Source: Gillisia sp. Hel_I_86 (GTDB taxonomy: Bacteria; Bacteroidota; Bacteroidia; Flavobacteriales; Flavobacteriaceae). Taken from it: a stretch of 64,000 nt of DNA. The translations under genes and the position numbers were made by a program. The stretch is from positions 4,092,001 to 4,156,000 of the forward strand of contig NZ_VISE01000001.1 of assembly GCF_007827275.1 (NCBI RefSeq), in the 5' to 3' direction. Below, piece after piece: positions 43,323 to 51,564 of the stretch. The notes below the pieces were generated by a model, which had not been told where the DNA came from, ran no database searches, and worked only from the letters and a program-made list of their open reading frames with translations. Each line of letters begins with the position of its first letter. The first letter of the stretch is position 1.

Positions 43323-43728
43323 TTATCTTATATCGAACCTGTCGTGTATTTTTGTTTCAGCTGCTTGTTCTTCATGATGTGTTACATTAGGCCCAAGGGC
43401 GTCGTCATGATCCCAGAAGAAAACCGGCTTTTTTAATCGTAATATCCCATTAAAAGGACTTGGCGAAATCTCCTGGAGTTTTTCATAATTGACGGGATAG
43501 AGCGGGTTTTGACTTGTATCGGTCAGTTCGTTCAGGTTTTTCACGATAGTCGTCCCAGCGCGTGCTTGTCGCAATGTCAAATTCCCTGAAAACAGCACCG
43601 GCATTTTTAGCTTCAGAGCCGGGCAACCCGTCAAATAAAAGTTTCCAAGCCCTGCCATGCAAACTGGCGGTTTGGGTGAGCACCCCATCGAGATCGCATA
43701 AAATGGTATCTATCTTTTTCTTCATCAT
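43323..43728 (-). pseudogene. HAD / beta-phosphoglucomutase-type phosphatase with internal deletion
   Basis: From 43728 the minus strand reads MMKKKIDTILCDLDGVLTQT, then ASLHGRAWKLLFDGLPG, the nucleophile Asp motif of beta-PGM-like HAD proteins. After about 50 residues (FREFDIATS) the match ends in that frame. In another frame the sequence goes on AGTTIVKNLNELTD..., like the last strand of such phosphatases, to a stop at 43323. The middle of the fold (cap and motifs II-III, roughly 130 residues) is missing. So this is a deletion product with a frame change. It sits between the two alpha/beta hydrolase paralogues. The C-terminal 60 residues (PVFFWDHDDALGP) are not recognised. Confidence 0.65.
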
Positions 43729-43955
43729 CCAGGGTTTATGTTTTTTGGATTTGGAAGGGCGCAATTTTTGGCTTCCATGTAAATGGAGGCGATATTTCCG
43801 AATTTGAACCCCAGTTCTTCCTTGCACCATTGCAGTAGTTCCGGCTGTTGCGAACAGGTGGTGTGCCTTATGGCTTTCTCCAGTTCTTTTTTTAACAGTA
43901 TCTCGTCAAATTCCACCTTTTTCAGGATGGCTTTATAATATTCCAGTGTTTTCAT
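43725..43955 (-). CDS. small soluble protein of unknown function
   Basis: This protein has 76 residues and is predicted helical: TLEYYKAILKKVEFDEILLK and QPELLQWCKEELGFKFGN. It has no signal peptide or metal motif beyond three scattered Cys. Its start overlaps the hydrolase stop by four bases (ATGA) and its stop overlaps the HAD remnant start, so it sits in a tightly coupled series. The family is not recognised. Confidence 0.55.
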   Translation of the reverse strand: MKTLEYYKAILKKVEFDEILLKKELEKAIRHTTCSQQPELLQWCKEELGFKFGNIASIYMEAKNCALPNPKNINPG

Positions 43956-44851
43956 TTGTTATTTATTTTAAAATGTTGGATAGTCTGCCATATAAAATCA
44001 GATCCTTGCAGAAAGAACTGATGGTCGCCTTCGGGGGAAATCACGAAATGGACATTGGTAAATACTTCTGATAAGCTTATGGCATTTTCGATAGGTGCTG
44101 TGGTGTCTTTTTTTCCGTGAAGGAAGAGCACTTCTTTGTCTTTAACACCATTTGCAATGTCAAATAGATCTGTATTAAGGATTATCTCATTAAGGGAATA
44201 GTAAAAGCTTTGCCAATTGTGTTTTTTTGAATCTTCAAAAACATCATCCGTAAAATTATCCGGTTTAAACGGTTTAAATACGTGCGTCATGGAAATAGGA
44301 TGTACCATACAGATGTATTTGCCCAGCTTGCTTGCTAAAATTCTATCGAAAAAGGAATGAGTGGACATAATTTGTTTAAATCCCTCTGCATTTTTGTAAA
44401 CAGGGATACCAATAAAAATTCCTGCCTTGAACCAAGTTGGTTGTTTTTCCAATAGTGCCAATGAAATTATGGCGCCCATAGAATGCCCGCCAATAATGGT
44501 TTTCCCATCATTGAAACCTTCTTTTTCGAGTATTTTTTCAAGGGATTCCAACTGTAAGGAAAGGGAATACGTACAATTAGGTTTTGGCGAATCACCAAAC
44601 CCAAGAAGATCTATTAAAAGCAGGGAATGTGTTTTGGTGATTTTTTCCAAATTTCGTTTCCAATAATTCAACGATCCTGTCAAGCCGTGAAGCAAAACAA
44701 GTTTCCTTTCCCCGGTCCCCACTATTTCATAGTTCAAAAGCATTGTACCGGGATCATAGGCAGGCTGTTGGGCAATTTTGTAATTTTGATAGCCTGCAAC
44801 CAAAGCTGCCGGAAGGATAAAAAGAGCCAATAATAAGACGATTGATGTCAT
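43952..44851 (-). CDS. membrane-anchored alpha/beta hydrolase, paralogue 2
   Basis: This protein has 299 residues. The N-terminal anchor is at about 4-22. The catalytic elements are LLHGLTGSLNYWKRNL, GGHSMGAIISLALL (Ser about 124), HGKKDTTAPI (Asp about 245) and EGDHQFFLQG (His about 276). It parallels the protein at 42406-43311 segment by segment (for example MLLNYEIVGTGERKLVL and MPLNYEIVGSGERNIVL). The two copies flank a dead HAD gene and a 76-residue gene, so the duplicated unit may have been larger. Specificity is unknown. Confidence 0.82.
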   Translation of the reverse strand: MTSIVLLLALFILPAALVAGYQNYKIAQQPAYDPGTMLLNYEIVGTGERKLVLLHGLTGSLNYWKRNLEKITKTHSLLLIDLLGFGDSPKPNCTYSLSLQLESLEKILEKEGFNDGKTIIGGHSMGAIISLALLEKQPTWFKAGIFIGIPVYKNAEGFKQIMSTHSFFDRILASKLGKYICMVHPISMTHVFKPFKPDNFTDDVFEDSKKHNWQSFYYSLNEIILNTDLFDIANGVKDKEVLFLHGKKDTTAPIENAISLSEVFTNVHFVISPEGDHQFFLQGSDFIWQTIQHFKINNK

Positions 44852-44892
44852 TTTAAAAATTTTATATTTTTGAATTTATGGCTAACTGCTGT

Positions 44893-45078
44893 TTAAAACG
44901 ATATGCTTTTACCTTCTATACTGTTTACACCTTTACAAATCAAATTGCCAATATGTTGCATTTCTTTGTCCGAAATTGAGCCTACTCTGAAAACTAGGAA
45001 ACCCTGCCTCGCTGGCAGGCAGGCCCTAAATCCAGGGGCTTCTTTAACAATTCCAGGACTTTCCGGAGCAGACCCCAA
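44893..45078 (-). pseudogene. possible serine hydroxymethyltransferase C-terminal relic
   Basis: The minus strand encodes PESPGIVKE...FRVGSISDKEMQHIGNLICKG and then VNSIEG. This recalls the GlyA ending (an SPFVTSGIRVG block, then a helix with a KEAEAKELAGWMCDVLDSI pattern). A GC-rich palindrome (45003-45023) interrupts it. There is no start and no upstream domain. It may be chance similarity, so the call is weak. The rest of the 240-base gap holds nothing else. Confidence 0.25.
45003..45024. repeat. GC-rich palindromic repeat
   Basis: CCTGCC-TCGC-TGGCAGG followed by CAGG gives a stem loop inside AT-rich sequence. Motifs built from CCTGCC/GGCAGG are common dispersed palindromes in Bacteroidota. 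It lies between the aldolase gene end and the hydrolase gene start and may also stop transcription. Confidence 0.5.
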
Positions 45079-45093
45079 CTTTGATTCCTACAA

Positions 45094-46155
45094 TTATGCT
45101 ACTGTAATTTTATTTTCCAGATAAACCCCTTGTATAGCCTGTATTAGGGACACGCCATCTTTAAAAGGCCTTTGAAACGCTTTTCTTCCCATTATCAAAC
45201 CTGTACCCCCGGCCCTTTTATTAATGACCGCAGTGGTTACCGCTTCGGTCAAATCAGATTTGCCTTTGGAACCTCCACCTGAATTGATCAATCCTATTTT
45301 GCCCATATAGCAGTTGGCCACCTGCAACCTGCAGAGGTCGATTGGGTGATCAGTCGTTAAGGCTTCGTACATCGCATCGTCATATTTTCCAAATCCGATA
45401 TTTTTAAAACCGAAATTATTGGTTGGTAATTTCTGTTTGATGATGTCTGCCTGAATGGTCACGCCCAAATGATTTGCCTGCCCGGTCAAATCGGCGGCCG
45501 AGTGATAATCTTCTTTCTCTGTTTTGAATGCCTCATTCCGTGTATAGCACCATAAAATGGTTGCCATTCCCAAATTGTGGGCTTCTTCAAAAGCTTCGGC
45601 TATTTCCTTGAGTTGCCTGTTGCTTTCTTCTGAACCAAAATAGATAGTTGCACCCACAGCAATTGCCCCCATATCCCAGGCGCTTTTTACTTTTCCAAAG
45701 AGGATTTGGTCGTAGGTATTGGGATAAGACAGTAGTTCATTGTGGTTGATCTTAACAATAAACGGGATTTTGTGGGCATATTTCCGGGCGTTTAGCCCCA
45801 AAACACCAAAGGTTGAAGCCACACCGTTGCACCCGGCTTCCATTGCCAGTTTTACAATATTTTCCGGATCGAAATAATCCGGGTTTTTGTAAAATGAAAA
45901 TGCCGCACTGTGTTCAATGCCCTGGTCCACGGGAAGGATGCTCAGGTACCCCGTCCCGCCAAGGTTCCCGTGATTGTACAATTGCGCGAGGCTGCGCAGC
46001 ACCTGCGGATTGCGGTTGCTGTTTGTAAATACATTCTCGATAAAGTTATTATCAGGTAGCTGCAATTCGTCTTTTGTGATTTTTTCACAAACGTGGTCCA
46101 GATAAAAGGAAGCTTTGCTCCCTAACTGTTCAGTTATATTTTTAAAGCTATCCAT
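45094..46155 (-). CDS. fbaB: class I fructose-bisphosphate aldolase, DhnA/FbaB type
   Basis: This 353-residue Schiff-base aldolase belongs to the archaeal/bacterial DhnA family. Landmarks are [19 protein letters not shown] (about 70-88), [33 protein letters not shown] (about 180-195) and the phosphate-binding [11 protein letters not shown] and [14 protein letters not shown]. It cleaves fructose-1,6-bisphosphate to two triose phosphates. It needs no divalent metal, in contrast to class II enzymes, which may matter under metal stress. It lies 11 bases downstream of the type II GAPDH gene, so two consecutive glycolytic steps are made together. Confidence 0.92.
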   Translation of the reverse strand: MDSFKNITEQLGSKASFYLDHVCEKITKDELQLPDNNFIENVFTNSNRNPQVLRSLAQLYNHGNLGGTGYLSILPVDQGIEHSAAFSFYKNPDYFDPENIVKLAMEAGCNGVASTFGVLGLNARKYAHKIPFIVKINHNELLSYPNTYDQILFGKVKSAWDMGAIAVGATIYFGSEESNRQLKEIAEAFEEAHNLGMATILWCYTRNEAFKTEKEDYHSAADLTGQANHLGVTIQADIIKQKLPTNNFGFKNIGFGKYDDAMYEALTTDHPIDLCRLQVANCYMGKIGLINSGGGSKGKSDLTEAVTTAVINKRAGGTGLIMGRKAFQRPFKDGVSLIQAIQGVYLENKITVA

Positions 46156-46166
46156 AACGGTATTTT

Positions 46167-47189
46167 TTAGTTGATTCCTAAACTTTTATTGGTTTTAGAG
46201 ATGGATTTTGCCCCGTCGGTCTCGATTCCGGTAAGGGCACGAATGGCGTCTATGGTCTCAGGGATCACAATGGCTTGATTATCTACTACATAGGCATAAA
46301 ATAGTTCGTCGCCCACTACCTTCAGCATATCTTCCCACAGGGCTACCTCGTACATATCGCCCCAGGGCCTTCCCATATCCAGGTACATTTCCTTAATGGT
46401 ATTGTTGGAAACCAGCCCCTGATCATAATGGATCAGTTTAATTCGCGTTGAAGTTTTAAAGGCGTTGAGCACTTCTTCCTTCGTGGCTTGTTTTTTCAAT
46501 TTTACATTCCAGTAGTGCATATGGCTCAGGGTTTCTGGCACTTTTACCGCTGCGGTGATAACATCCAAGTCTGGATCTACGCTTTGTGCGTCGGGTCCCT
46601 GATGACTCGGGATGTCTTTTTCGGGTACCATGGTGTTCATAATACCGCCCAAATGGCTTTCCCAGGGATCTGTGGCCCTTCTTAACAGGGTGCCCCGTGC
46701 ATAATCCAATAAATCGGCCCTTTTTAAGGCGGTCAATGTTCTTAATATAGAAGTGGTGTTACAGGAAACAACCCTTGTGGCATCAAGGTTTACAGCTGAT
46801 TTATAATTGTTTTCTGCACTAAAGGAATGTCCCGTGGTCTGGTGTTTTTCCCCACCCTGGACAATGAACTTTATACCTTGTTTTTTATATATTTCAACAT
46901 TTTTTGCTGCGATGTTCTTCGGGGTACAATCTACCACCAGGTCCACTTTATCCAACAGGTCCTGCAAGCTGCCCTTTACCGAAATGCCGGAAGCCTTCAT
47001 TTGTTTTTCGGCTTCAGCGGTTGCCGCATAGATATCATACTCTTTTCTCACGGCGTTCTGTATGCGCCAATCGTTGATGACATCGCAAACCCCAACAAGG
47101 TCCATATCATCTTGTACGTTAATGGCATCGGCCACCCTTTTCCCGATGACCCCGTATCCTACTAATCCTACGTTTTTCATTTTTTTCAT
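46167..47189 (-). CDS. gap: type II (archaeal-type) glyceraldehyde-3-phosphate dehydrogenase
   Basis: This 340-residue enzyme is of the archaeal type, not the usual bacterial GapA. It has [18 protein letters not shown] (nucleotide site, 6-23), [11 protein letters not shown] (about 82-92), [11 protein letters not shown] and the active-site Cys143 in [20 protein letters not shown] and [14 protein letters not shown] are further signatures of this class. It oxidises glyceraldehyde-3-phosphate with NAD(P). It pairs with the DhnA-type aldolase downstream. The class is rare in Bacteroidota, so horizontal acquisition is likely (inference). Confidence 0.92.
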   Translation of the reverse strand: MKKMKNVGLVGYGVIGKRVADAINVQDDMDLVGVCDVINDWRIQNAVRKEYDIYAATAEAEKQMKASGISVKGSLQDLLDKVDLVVDCTPKNIAAKNVEIYKKQGIKFIVQGGEKHQTTGHSFSAENNYKSAVNLDATRVVSCNTTSILRTLTALKRADLLDYARGTLLRRATDPWESHLGGIMNTMVPEKDIPSHQGPDAQSVDPDLDVITAAVKVPETLSHMHYWNVKLKKQATKEEVLNAFKTSTRIKLIHYDQGLVSNNTIKEMYLDMGRPWGDMYEVALWEDMLKVVGDELFYAYVVDNQAIVIPETIDAIRALTGIETDGAKSISKTNKSLGIN

Positions 47190-47296
47190 TTTTAATAAAT
47201 AAATAAATACACTTTTTTGTTTTGGTAACTGTTTAAATCCGCTACACCTAAAGATAGCCCTTCCGCTTCATTTTAGCATTAAATGTTTGTTATACA

Positions 47297-48346
47297 TTAA
47301 GCTATTGTTCTGATTACTTTTTTGCTGATGGATTTGGCCCTTAAAAAATATTTGCCCACCTCTACCAATAGTGGCCTGAATTTTCCGGCACCCACCAGGG
47401 TGCCCAGGATTTTGTTATGCCTGTTTTGTAACCTGATCAATTCATCGATTTTTTTGCTGTGATAATTTTTGTCCAGGATCATTTTTCCTATTTCCGTGCC
47501 GCTAACAAGGGCCTGATAAATGCCCTCGCCCGTCAACCTTGAAGCAAACCCGCCAGCGTCGCCGGCCAGGTAAATATTCCCTGGAAATTGATAAGCCTTA
47601 AAATCCCCGTTTATTGGGAATGCCTCATATTTCCCGTGGCTTATGTCTATATTGTGGGTTTTGAGCCAAGCGGAAAAATTATTTGTCAACTGTTTTGCTG
47701 AAATTACTTTTGGGTTGCCCATACAGCCAACGGATACATAATTGTTGTGCGGAAAAATCCAAGCATACCAAGCCGAAAACAACTGGGAATCAAAATATAC
47801 TTCCAGGTCCTTATATTTGGTTTCGGGAATAATATACTGCATGGCAATTTCAGCTTTCCCTGAAGGCAATTTTAGGTACCTTCTTACTAGCGAACTGGCC
47901 CCATCGGCCCCGACCAAATGTTTATATCCTATTTTATGACCGTTCAGGACTATGTATTCCTTTGTGATCTTTGACACGGCACAGGCTGTCCTTACCTCGA
48001 TATTGGGGAATTTTTCCAGTTGTTTCAGTTGCCATTGCCCCAATTCCTTGCGGTCTATGGTATATGTAAAGTCCCCGTCATCTTTCAGATAGAACAATTT
48101 ATCTTTGTGGTGCAGGTGGATTTTGTTAAAATGGAATTCTATCAATCCGTCGGGGAGGTTTAAACTTTCTATGCTTTTGCCCGTTAACCCACCCGCGCAT
48201 ACCTTGGGGCCGACCACGTCGTTCCTTTCGGCGACCAATACCCTTAATTGGGTACCGCCAAGCTGTTTGGCACAATTCAGGCCTGCAGGCCCCGCCCCAA
48301 CGATGATAACATCATATTTTTCCATCTCTATGTCCGCTATATTCAT
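47297..48346 (-). CDS. geranylgeranyl-reductase-family FAD oxidoreductase
   Basis: This protein has 349 residues. FAD is bound through VIIVGAGPAGLNCAKQL (about 13-29) and GDAGGFASRLTGEGIYQAL (about 262-280). VCAGGLTGKSIESL (about 50-63) is the Cys-containing loop of the GGR/digeranylglycerophospholipid reductase group. It likely reduces isoprenoid double bonds or acts on a related lipid. It is cytoplasmic or membrane-associated. The gene precedes the GAPDH gene by a 107-base gap, so it may have a separate promoter. A lycopene-cyclase-like gene is 1.6 kb upstream, which hints at isoprenoid chemistry. Confidence 0.82.
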   Translation of the reverse strand: MNIADIEMEKYDVIIVGAGPAGLNCAKQLGGTQLRVLVAERNDVVGPKVCAGGLTGKSIESLNLPDGLIEFHFNKIHLHHKDKLFYLKDDGDFTYTIDRKELGQWQLKQLEKFPNIEVRTACAVSKITKEYIVLNGHKIGYKHLVGADGASSLVRRYLKLPSGKAEIAMQYIIPETKYKDLEVYFDSQLFSAWYAWIFPHNNYVSVGCMGNPKVISAKQLTNNFSAWLKTHNIDISHGKYEAFPINGDFKAYQFPGNIYLAGDAGGFASRLTGEGIYQALVSGTEIGKMILDKNYHSKKIDELIRLQNRHNKILGTLVGAGKFRPLLVEVGKYFLRAKSISKKVIRTIA

Positions 48347-48373
48347 TTTCTCTGAATCTATATGGGATTTTGA

Positions 48374-48628
48374 TCAGTGACAACAGGAACCACCCGATTT
48401 TTTTGGTTCGTTGTCTGCGACGTTCCCGGCCACCTTATAATTTCCCGCTTTTGACAAAGCGGACTGCAATTGTGCCTTGCCGATTACGTGGTCCGTTTGT
48501 ATAACGGCCTGTGGCGGGACCAGGCTTACTGTTGCCGCTTTTACCCCCCCTATCCCAAGCAAAGCATTTTCTACATTTTTCCTGCAGCCATCGCAGGTCA
48601 TTCCTTCGATTTTCATTTTCTGTTCCAT
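48374..48628 (-). CDS. HMA-domain metal-binding protein
   Basis: This is an 84-residue copper-chaperone fold. GMTCDGCRKNVENAL (about 9-23) holds the CxxC metal site. The sequence continues through the usual beta-alpha-beta-beta-alpha-beta pattern to residue 66. A short tail ends KKSGGSCCH, adding another Cys-Cys-His metal site. It is cytoplasmic. It may pass Cu(I) to the CopB ATPase or buffer metal. It lies 27 bases upstream of the flavoprotein gene. Confidence 0.88.
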   Translation of the reverse strand: MEQKMKIEGMTCDGCRKNVENALLGIGGVKAATVSLVPPQAVIQTDHVIGKAQLQSALSKAGNYKVAGNVADNEPKKSGGSCCH

Positions 48629-48675
48629 GATCTTGATTTTTATAGTATTTGATTTTTTTTTTAAATATAATATGG

Positions 48676-49158
48676 TTATTCATTCTTATTGTTTTTCCCT
48701 TTCATGCCACGTTTTCGTACAATCATGACCGAACAGTGGGCATGCAAAGCAATGGACTGGGAAACCGAGCCGAGCAAAAAGCGTGAAAATGCATTATGGC
48801 CTTGTGACCCGACTACGATCAAATGGGCGCCAAAGGTTTCCGCCTTTTCCAAAATTGCGCTTTTGGGAAACCCGTCGATCACATCTGTTGTTATCGACAA
48901 GACGTTACTTTTTTCTTTTAATGCTTTTGCAGCTTCGCTTACAATAGCATGTGCCGATTTCCTTGAATTGGATAGGGCCTCTTCATAATAGTTGCCAAGC
49001 GTGCCACCCAATGGGACGGCTCCGGGAACGGTCAACATAGGATCCTCAAACACATTTATAATACATACCTCGGTACCTAAAGGCAATGACATCCCCGCAA
49101 GTCCTTCTATGGCGACCTTACTAAAGCCAGAACCATCTATTGCCAATACTATTTTCAT
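48676..49158 (-). CDS. universal stress protein (UspA family, ATP-binding type)
   Basis: This protein has 160 residues. It starts KIVLAIDGSGFSKVAI with the nucleotide-binding Asp. The C-terminal GSQGHNAFSRFLLGSVSQSI (about 117-136) is the G-2x-G-9x-G-S motif of ATP-binding members, followed by HCSVMIVRKR. Members are induced in growth arrest and low oxygen. The gene sits near pyruvate:ferredoxin oxidoreductase and lactate dehydrogenase genes, a typical anaerobic-stress setting. A 13-base palindrome lies 33 bases upstream of its start. Confidence 0.9.
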   Translation of the reverse strand: MKIVLAIDGSGFSKVAIEGLAGMSLPLGTEVCIINVFEDPMLTVPGAVPLGGTLGNYYEEALSNSRKSAHAIVSEAAKALKEKSNVLSITTDVIDGFPKSAILEKAETFGAHLIVVGSQGHNAFSRFLLGSVSQSIALHAHCSVMIVRKRGMKGKNNKNE

Positions 49159-49190
49159 ATTTTTAAATTTATTTGTTTGTAAATCCTACT

Positions 49191-49203
49191 ATGTAATTTA
49201 CAT
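49191..49203. promoter_or_regulatory. palindrome upstream of the universal stress protein gene
   Basis: ATGTAA-T-TTACAT is a perfect odd palindrome placed 33-45 bases before the ATG of the stress-protein gene. Its half-site TGTAA overlaps that of the Crp/Fnr-like site at 7148, but the spacing differs. It is offered as an operator candidate only. Confidence 0.3.
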
Positions 49204-49224
49204 CCTGCCCATTCAACTTATGAC

Positions 49225-49917
49225 CTAGGGTTTAACCAATTTCCTCCAGTACAAATGTTCATAAAGCCCGGACCAGTACATCCCGAAGGTAAATGCAAAC
49301 AGCAGTTCCTCTATAGGCACTCCGAAAACAAGGATGTGGGAAAGGTTGTCCAGGTTCCAGTACAGTTCCACATACTTTGGGTAAAACAAAAGGATACTTC
49401 CGAAATAGACAAAATAGAGTAGCGTGAACAAAATCCCCCCAATCCATATCTTGCCCTTTAAATCGGGACGGCAATAAAGGGTGGCCAGGCCTCCCGTGAA
49501 CATCGCGATAATACCGCAGTAAATATGGTTGAGGTTGGTGAACAAGCTTAAAGGCAAAAAAACAAATACCGGGACAAATAACAGGTATGTGTGCAATTTA
49601 TGTTGCATATGGGCACGTTCTTCAGAAGGAATCACCACATAATCCCTTCTGTAAATAAGCCTGTACAATACAACCCCCAGCCCTCCTAAGGCAAAAGAGA
49701 AAATAAGGCTTTCTATATCGAACCCGGTCTGCTCTGCCAGGCCAAACAGTGAGGGCGGGGACCAATATTCCGGCACAAAAAAGGGTTCGGTTAGCCCAAA
49801 AGGCATCGTGATGAGGCTCATTTTTAGCATTTCTTTCCTGAAACCTTTTTTAAAGAGATAGACCCCTGCCCAAAAGGCAAGGAGGATAAGCGACCATATA
49901 AACCAAACATTTTGCAT
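49225..49917 (-). CDS. lycopene-cyclase-domain-like membrane protein
   Basis: I chose the Met at 49917 (MQNVWFIWSLILLAFW), which gives 230 residues. The longer open frame back to 50067 overlaps the preceding gene and its first 50 residues are compositionally odd. About six or seven helices are seen. KMSLITMPFGLTEPFFVPEYWSPP (in two parts) and PIEELLFAFTFGMYWSGLYEH resemble the heterodimeric lycopene cyclase (CrtYcd) fold with its acidic PxEE-type motif. It may cyclise an isoprenoid, but related proteins of unknown function exist. It is 5 bases from the upstream gene. Confidence 0.65.
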   Translation of the reverse strand: MQNVWFIWSLILLAFWAGVYLFKKGFRKEMLKMSLITMPFGLTEPFFVPEYWSPPSLFGLAEQTGFDIESLIFSFALGGLGVVLYRLIYRRDYVVIPSEERAHMQHKLHTYLLFVPVFVFLPLSLFTNLNHIYCGIIAMFTGGLATLYCRPDLKGKIWIGGILFTLLYFVYFGSILLFYPKYVELYWNLDNLSHILVFGVPIEELLFAFTFGMYWSGLYEHLYWRKLVKP

Positions 49918-49922
49918 ATAAA

Positions 49923-50723
49923 TTAGGGTTTTGGGATTTTGAGATAATTCACCGTTTCTTCTACTGAAAGCGGATAGGTGGCGTTTCCCGTCCTCACATA
50001 AAAGGTGGTGATTTTGCCATCGGTCACATAAACCGGTCCCGGCGAGGCTTCCGCATCTACCAGGCAAATTTCCTTTCCTTCCAGTTCATAAAAGGATACC
50101 TGGCTTTTAAAACAAGCCTCGCGTCCCAGATAATCCCTGATTATCCGGAATATTTCACGTTCCAGGCCATCTTTGTTTTTGTGCTTTAATGTCTTGAAAT
50201 CATTTTCCAGCCCCAGGATGTTTCCGTCATCATCCACCCCTATAATGAGCCTTCCGCCTTTTGCGTTCATAAAACCCGCAATGGTCTTGGCAATGACCAC
50301 TTCCAGCGCGCGGTTGGTATTTTTTTTAAAAGTGTCGTAGCGCATGGTGGATTTGAATTCCACCCATTCATGTTCCCCCATTTCCACCAGCTTCAGGATA
50401 TCCTGTTTTAAAAGGCGTTCCTGCGAATGGATCACCCGCTCCTTTTCTTTTATGTTGATCCAGAACAAGCCCACCACCAGTCCCAAAAGCGCCCCTAGAA
50501 TGGTCATTAACCCACCCATACCCGCCATATGAAAGCTAAAGGATTCCAGTAACCGGGGGCGGAGCGTTTCCCAAAAAACAGGAAAGGAAAACGGCGTATT
50601 GCTCAACTCAAACCCATAGAGCACCATGGTAAAAGGGTGTACCAGGAAATAAAATATTCCGGATCCGATTATCAAATGAATAAGGATAACATTGAGATCT
50701 TGTGTTCCTTTTTTAAAGGCCAT
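49923..50723 (-). CDS. membrane-anchored Schlafen AlbA_2-domain protein
   Basis: This protein has 266 residues. Two N-terminal helices (about 13-35 and 65-88) are followed by a short coiled linker and an AlbA_2 domain (about 112-260). That domain has EHEWVEFKSTMRYD, KTIAGFMNAKGGRLIIGVDD (about 147-166) and DGKITTFYVRTGNATYPL, the family's putative nucleotide/nucleic-acid binding core. Most AlbA_2 proteins are soluble regulators, so membrane anchoring is unusual. Function is unknown. It is followed almost directly by the cyclase-like gene. Confidence 0.8.
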   Translation of the reverse strand: MAFKKGTQDLNVILIHLIIGSGIFYFLVHPFTMVLYGFELSNTPFSFPVFWETLRPRLLESFSFHMAGMGGLMTILGALLGLVVGLFWINIKEKERVIHSQERLLKQDILKLVEMGEHEWVEFKSTMRYDTFKKNTNRALEVVIAKTIAGFMNAKGGRLIIGVDDDGNILGLENDFKTLKHKNKDGLEREIFRIIRDYLGREACFKSQVSFYELEGKEICLVDAEASPGPVYVTDGKITTFYVRTGNATYPLSVEETVNYLKIPKP

Positions 50724-50779
50724 AGTTTTTTATTGTTTATACCGTCTTGGATTTCGTGATTTTCCTGATCTTATCTTTA

Positions 50780-51055
50780 TTACCTGGTCTTAACCTGTGC
50801 ATTATAAAATGCTGCGATGCATGCCCCTATCAACCAGCCGAGGATGAATATTTGTACAATCCCTAAGAGTGCCTCCCATAAGGGTACATCCATCCTGATA
50901 ATACTGGTAGTATCAAGGCCATGTATCAGGCTGTTGAAGAATTTTATACTGGCTTCCCGACCAGCGGTGGCCATTACGATCATACAGCCCAGATAAATCA
51001 AGGCCCCTGTTAACCCAGCTGCAAAACCGAATTTTTTTACATTTAATCGATACAT
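50780..51055 (-). CDS. DUF5676-type small membrane protein
   Basis: This 91-residue protein has two helices (about 10-30 and 62-84), separated by a loop with FFNSLIHGLDTTSI. The start YRLNVKKFGFAAGLTGALIYLGC and the end LGWLIGACIAAFYN are typical of the family, which is often encoded beside copper-handling and SHOCT genes. Function is unknown. It has a 12-base gap to the SHOCT gene. Confidence 0.72.
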   Translation of the reverse strand: MYRLNVKKFGFAAGLTGALIYLGCMIVMATAGREASIKFFNSLIHGLDTTSIIRMDVPLWEALLGIVQIFILGWLIGACIAAFYNAQVKTR

Positions 51056-51067
51056 AATTTGTTTGTT

Positions 51068-51292
51068 TTAAGGTTGGTTATCTGAATTTAGTAGTTTCCT
51101 GGATTCCTCATATTCTTCCCTGGATATCTCCCCTTTTGCAAAGCGCTTTTTCAAAATATCCAATGGGCCTTCTTTTTTCAGGTTTTGCCCTGGGCGGCCA
51201 AATGGGATAAAGAAGATCCAGATAAGGAATATGATCCAGATAATCCACCATATAAAATGCATCCCCCAAAAGTGTCCATTATAGAATTCCAT
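51068..51292 (-). CDS. SHOCT-domain small membrane protein
   Basis: This protein has 74 residues. One Trp-rich membrane helix (about 10-32, MHFIWWIIWIIFLIWIF) is followed by a C-terminal SHOCT motif, PLDILKKRFAKGEISREEYE (about 43-62). Such proteins are common in copper/silver resistance islands of Bacteroidota. It is probably an accessory to the neighbouring HMA proteins. Confidence 0.8.
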   Translation of the reverse strand: MEFYNGHFWGMHFIWWIIWIIFLIWIFFIPFGRPGQNLKKEGPLDILKKRFAKGEISREEYEESRKLLNSDNQP

Positions 51293-51325
51293 ATTTTTAA
51301 GTTATTATTACTATTGATTTTTGTT

Positions 51326-51544
51326 CTAATTCATTTCCGTGATCGTATAACCTTCAAGCAGGTCCAGCTGCTTTTGCAGTTCTTCTATTGGGAGTCCTTC
51401 TTTCATACTGATAAGTGTTGCTCCTTTTGGGTGTAGGGAAAGCTTGATTTCTTCAATGGCAGGGTGGGATTCCATAATTTTTTTTATCCTGGCCACACAA
51501 CCGCCACAGCCTACTCCATCTATGTGATATTTTGCTATCATCAT
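51326..51544 (-). CDS. HMA-domain metal-binding protein
   Basis: This protein has 72 residues. The metal site CGGC is in GVGCGGCVARIKKIM (about 10-24). The rest follows the ferredoxin-like HMA fold (IEEIKLSLHPKGATLIS). It resembles the MerP/CopZ-type chaperones but lacks a signal peptide. Start at residue 1 or 2 is equally possible (MM). It is the second HMA protein of this strand run. Confidence 0.88.
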   Translation of the reverse strand: MMIAKYHIDGVGCGGCVARIKKIMESHPAIEEIKLSLHPKGATLISMKEGLPIEELQKQLDLLEGYTITEMN

Positions 51545-51564
51545 GCTTGATTTAATGGGTATAA

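Noticed and set aside
49918-50067. Extended N-terminus of the lycopene-cyclase-like protein
   Set aside because: The added 50 residues overlap the AlbA_2 gene in another frame and lack conservation-like features. The Met at 49917 begins directly with a membrane helix.
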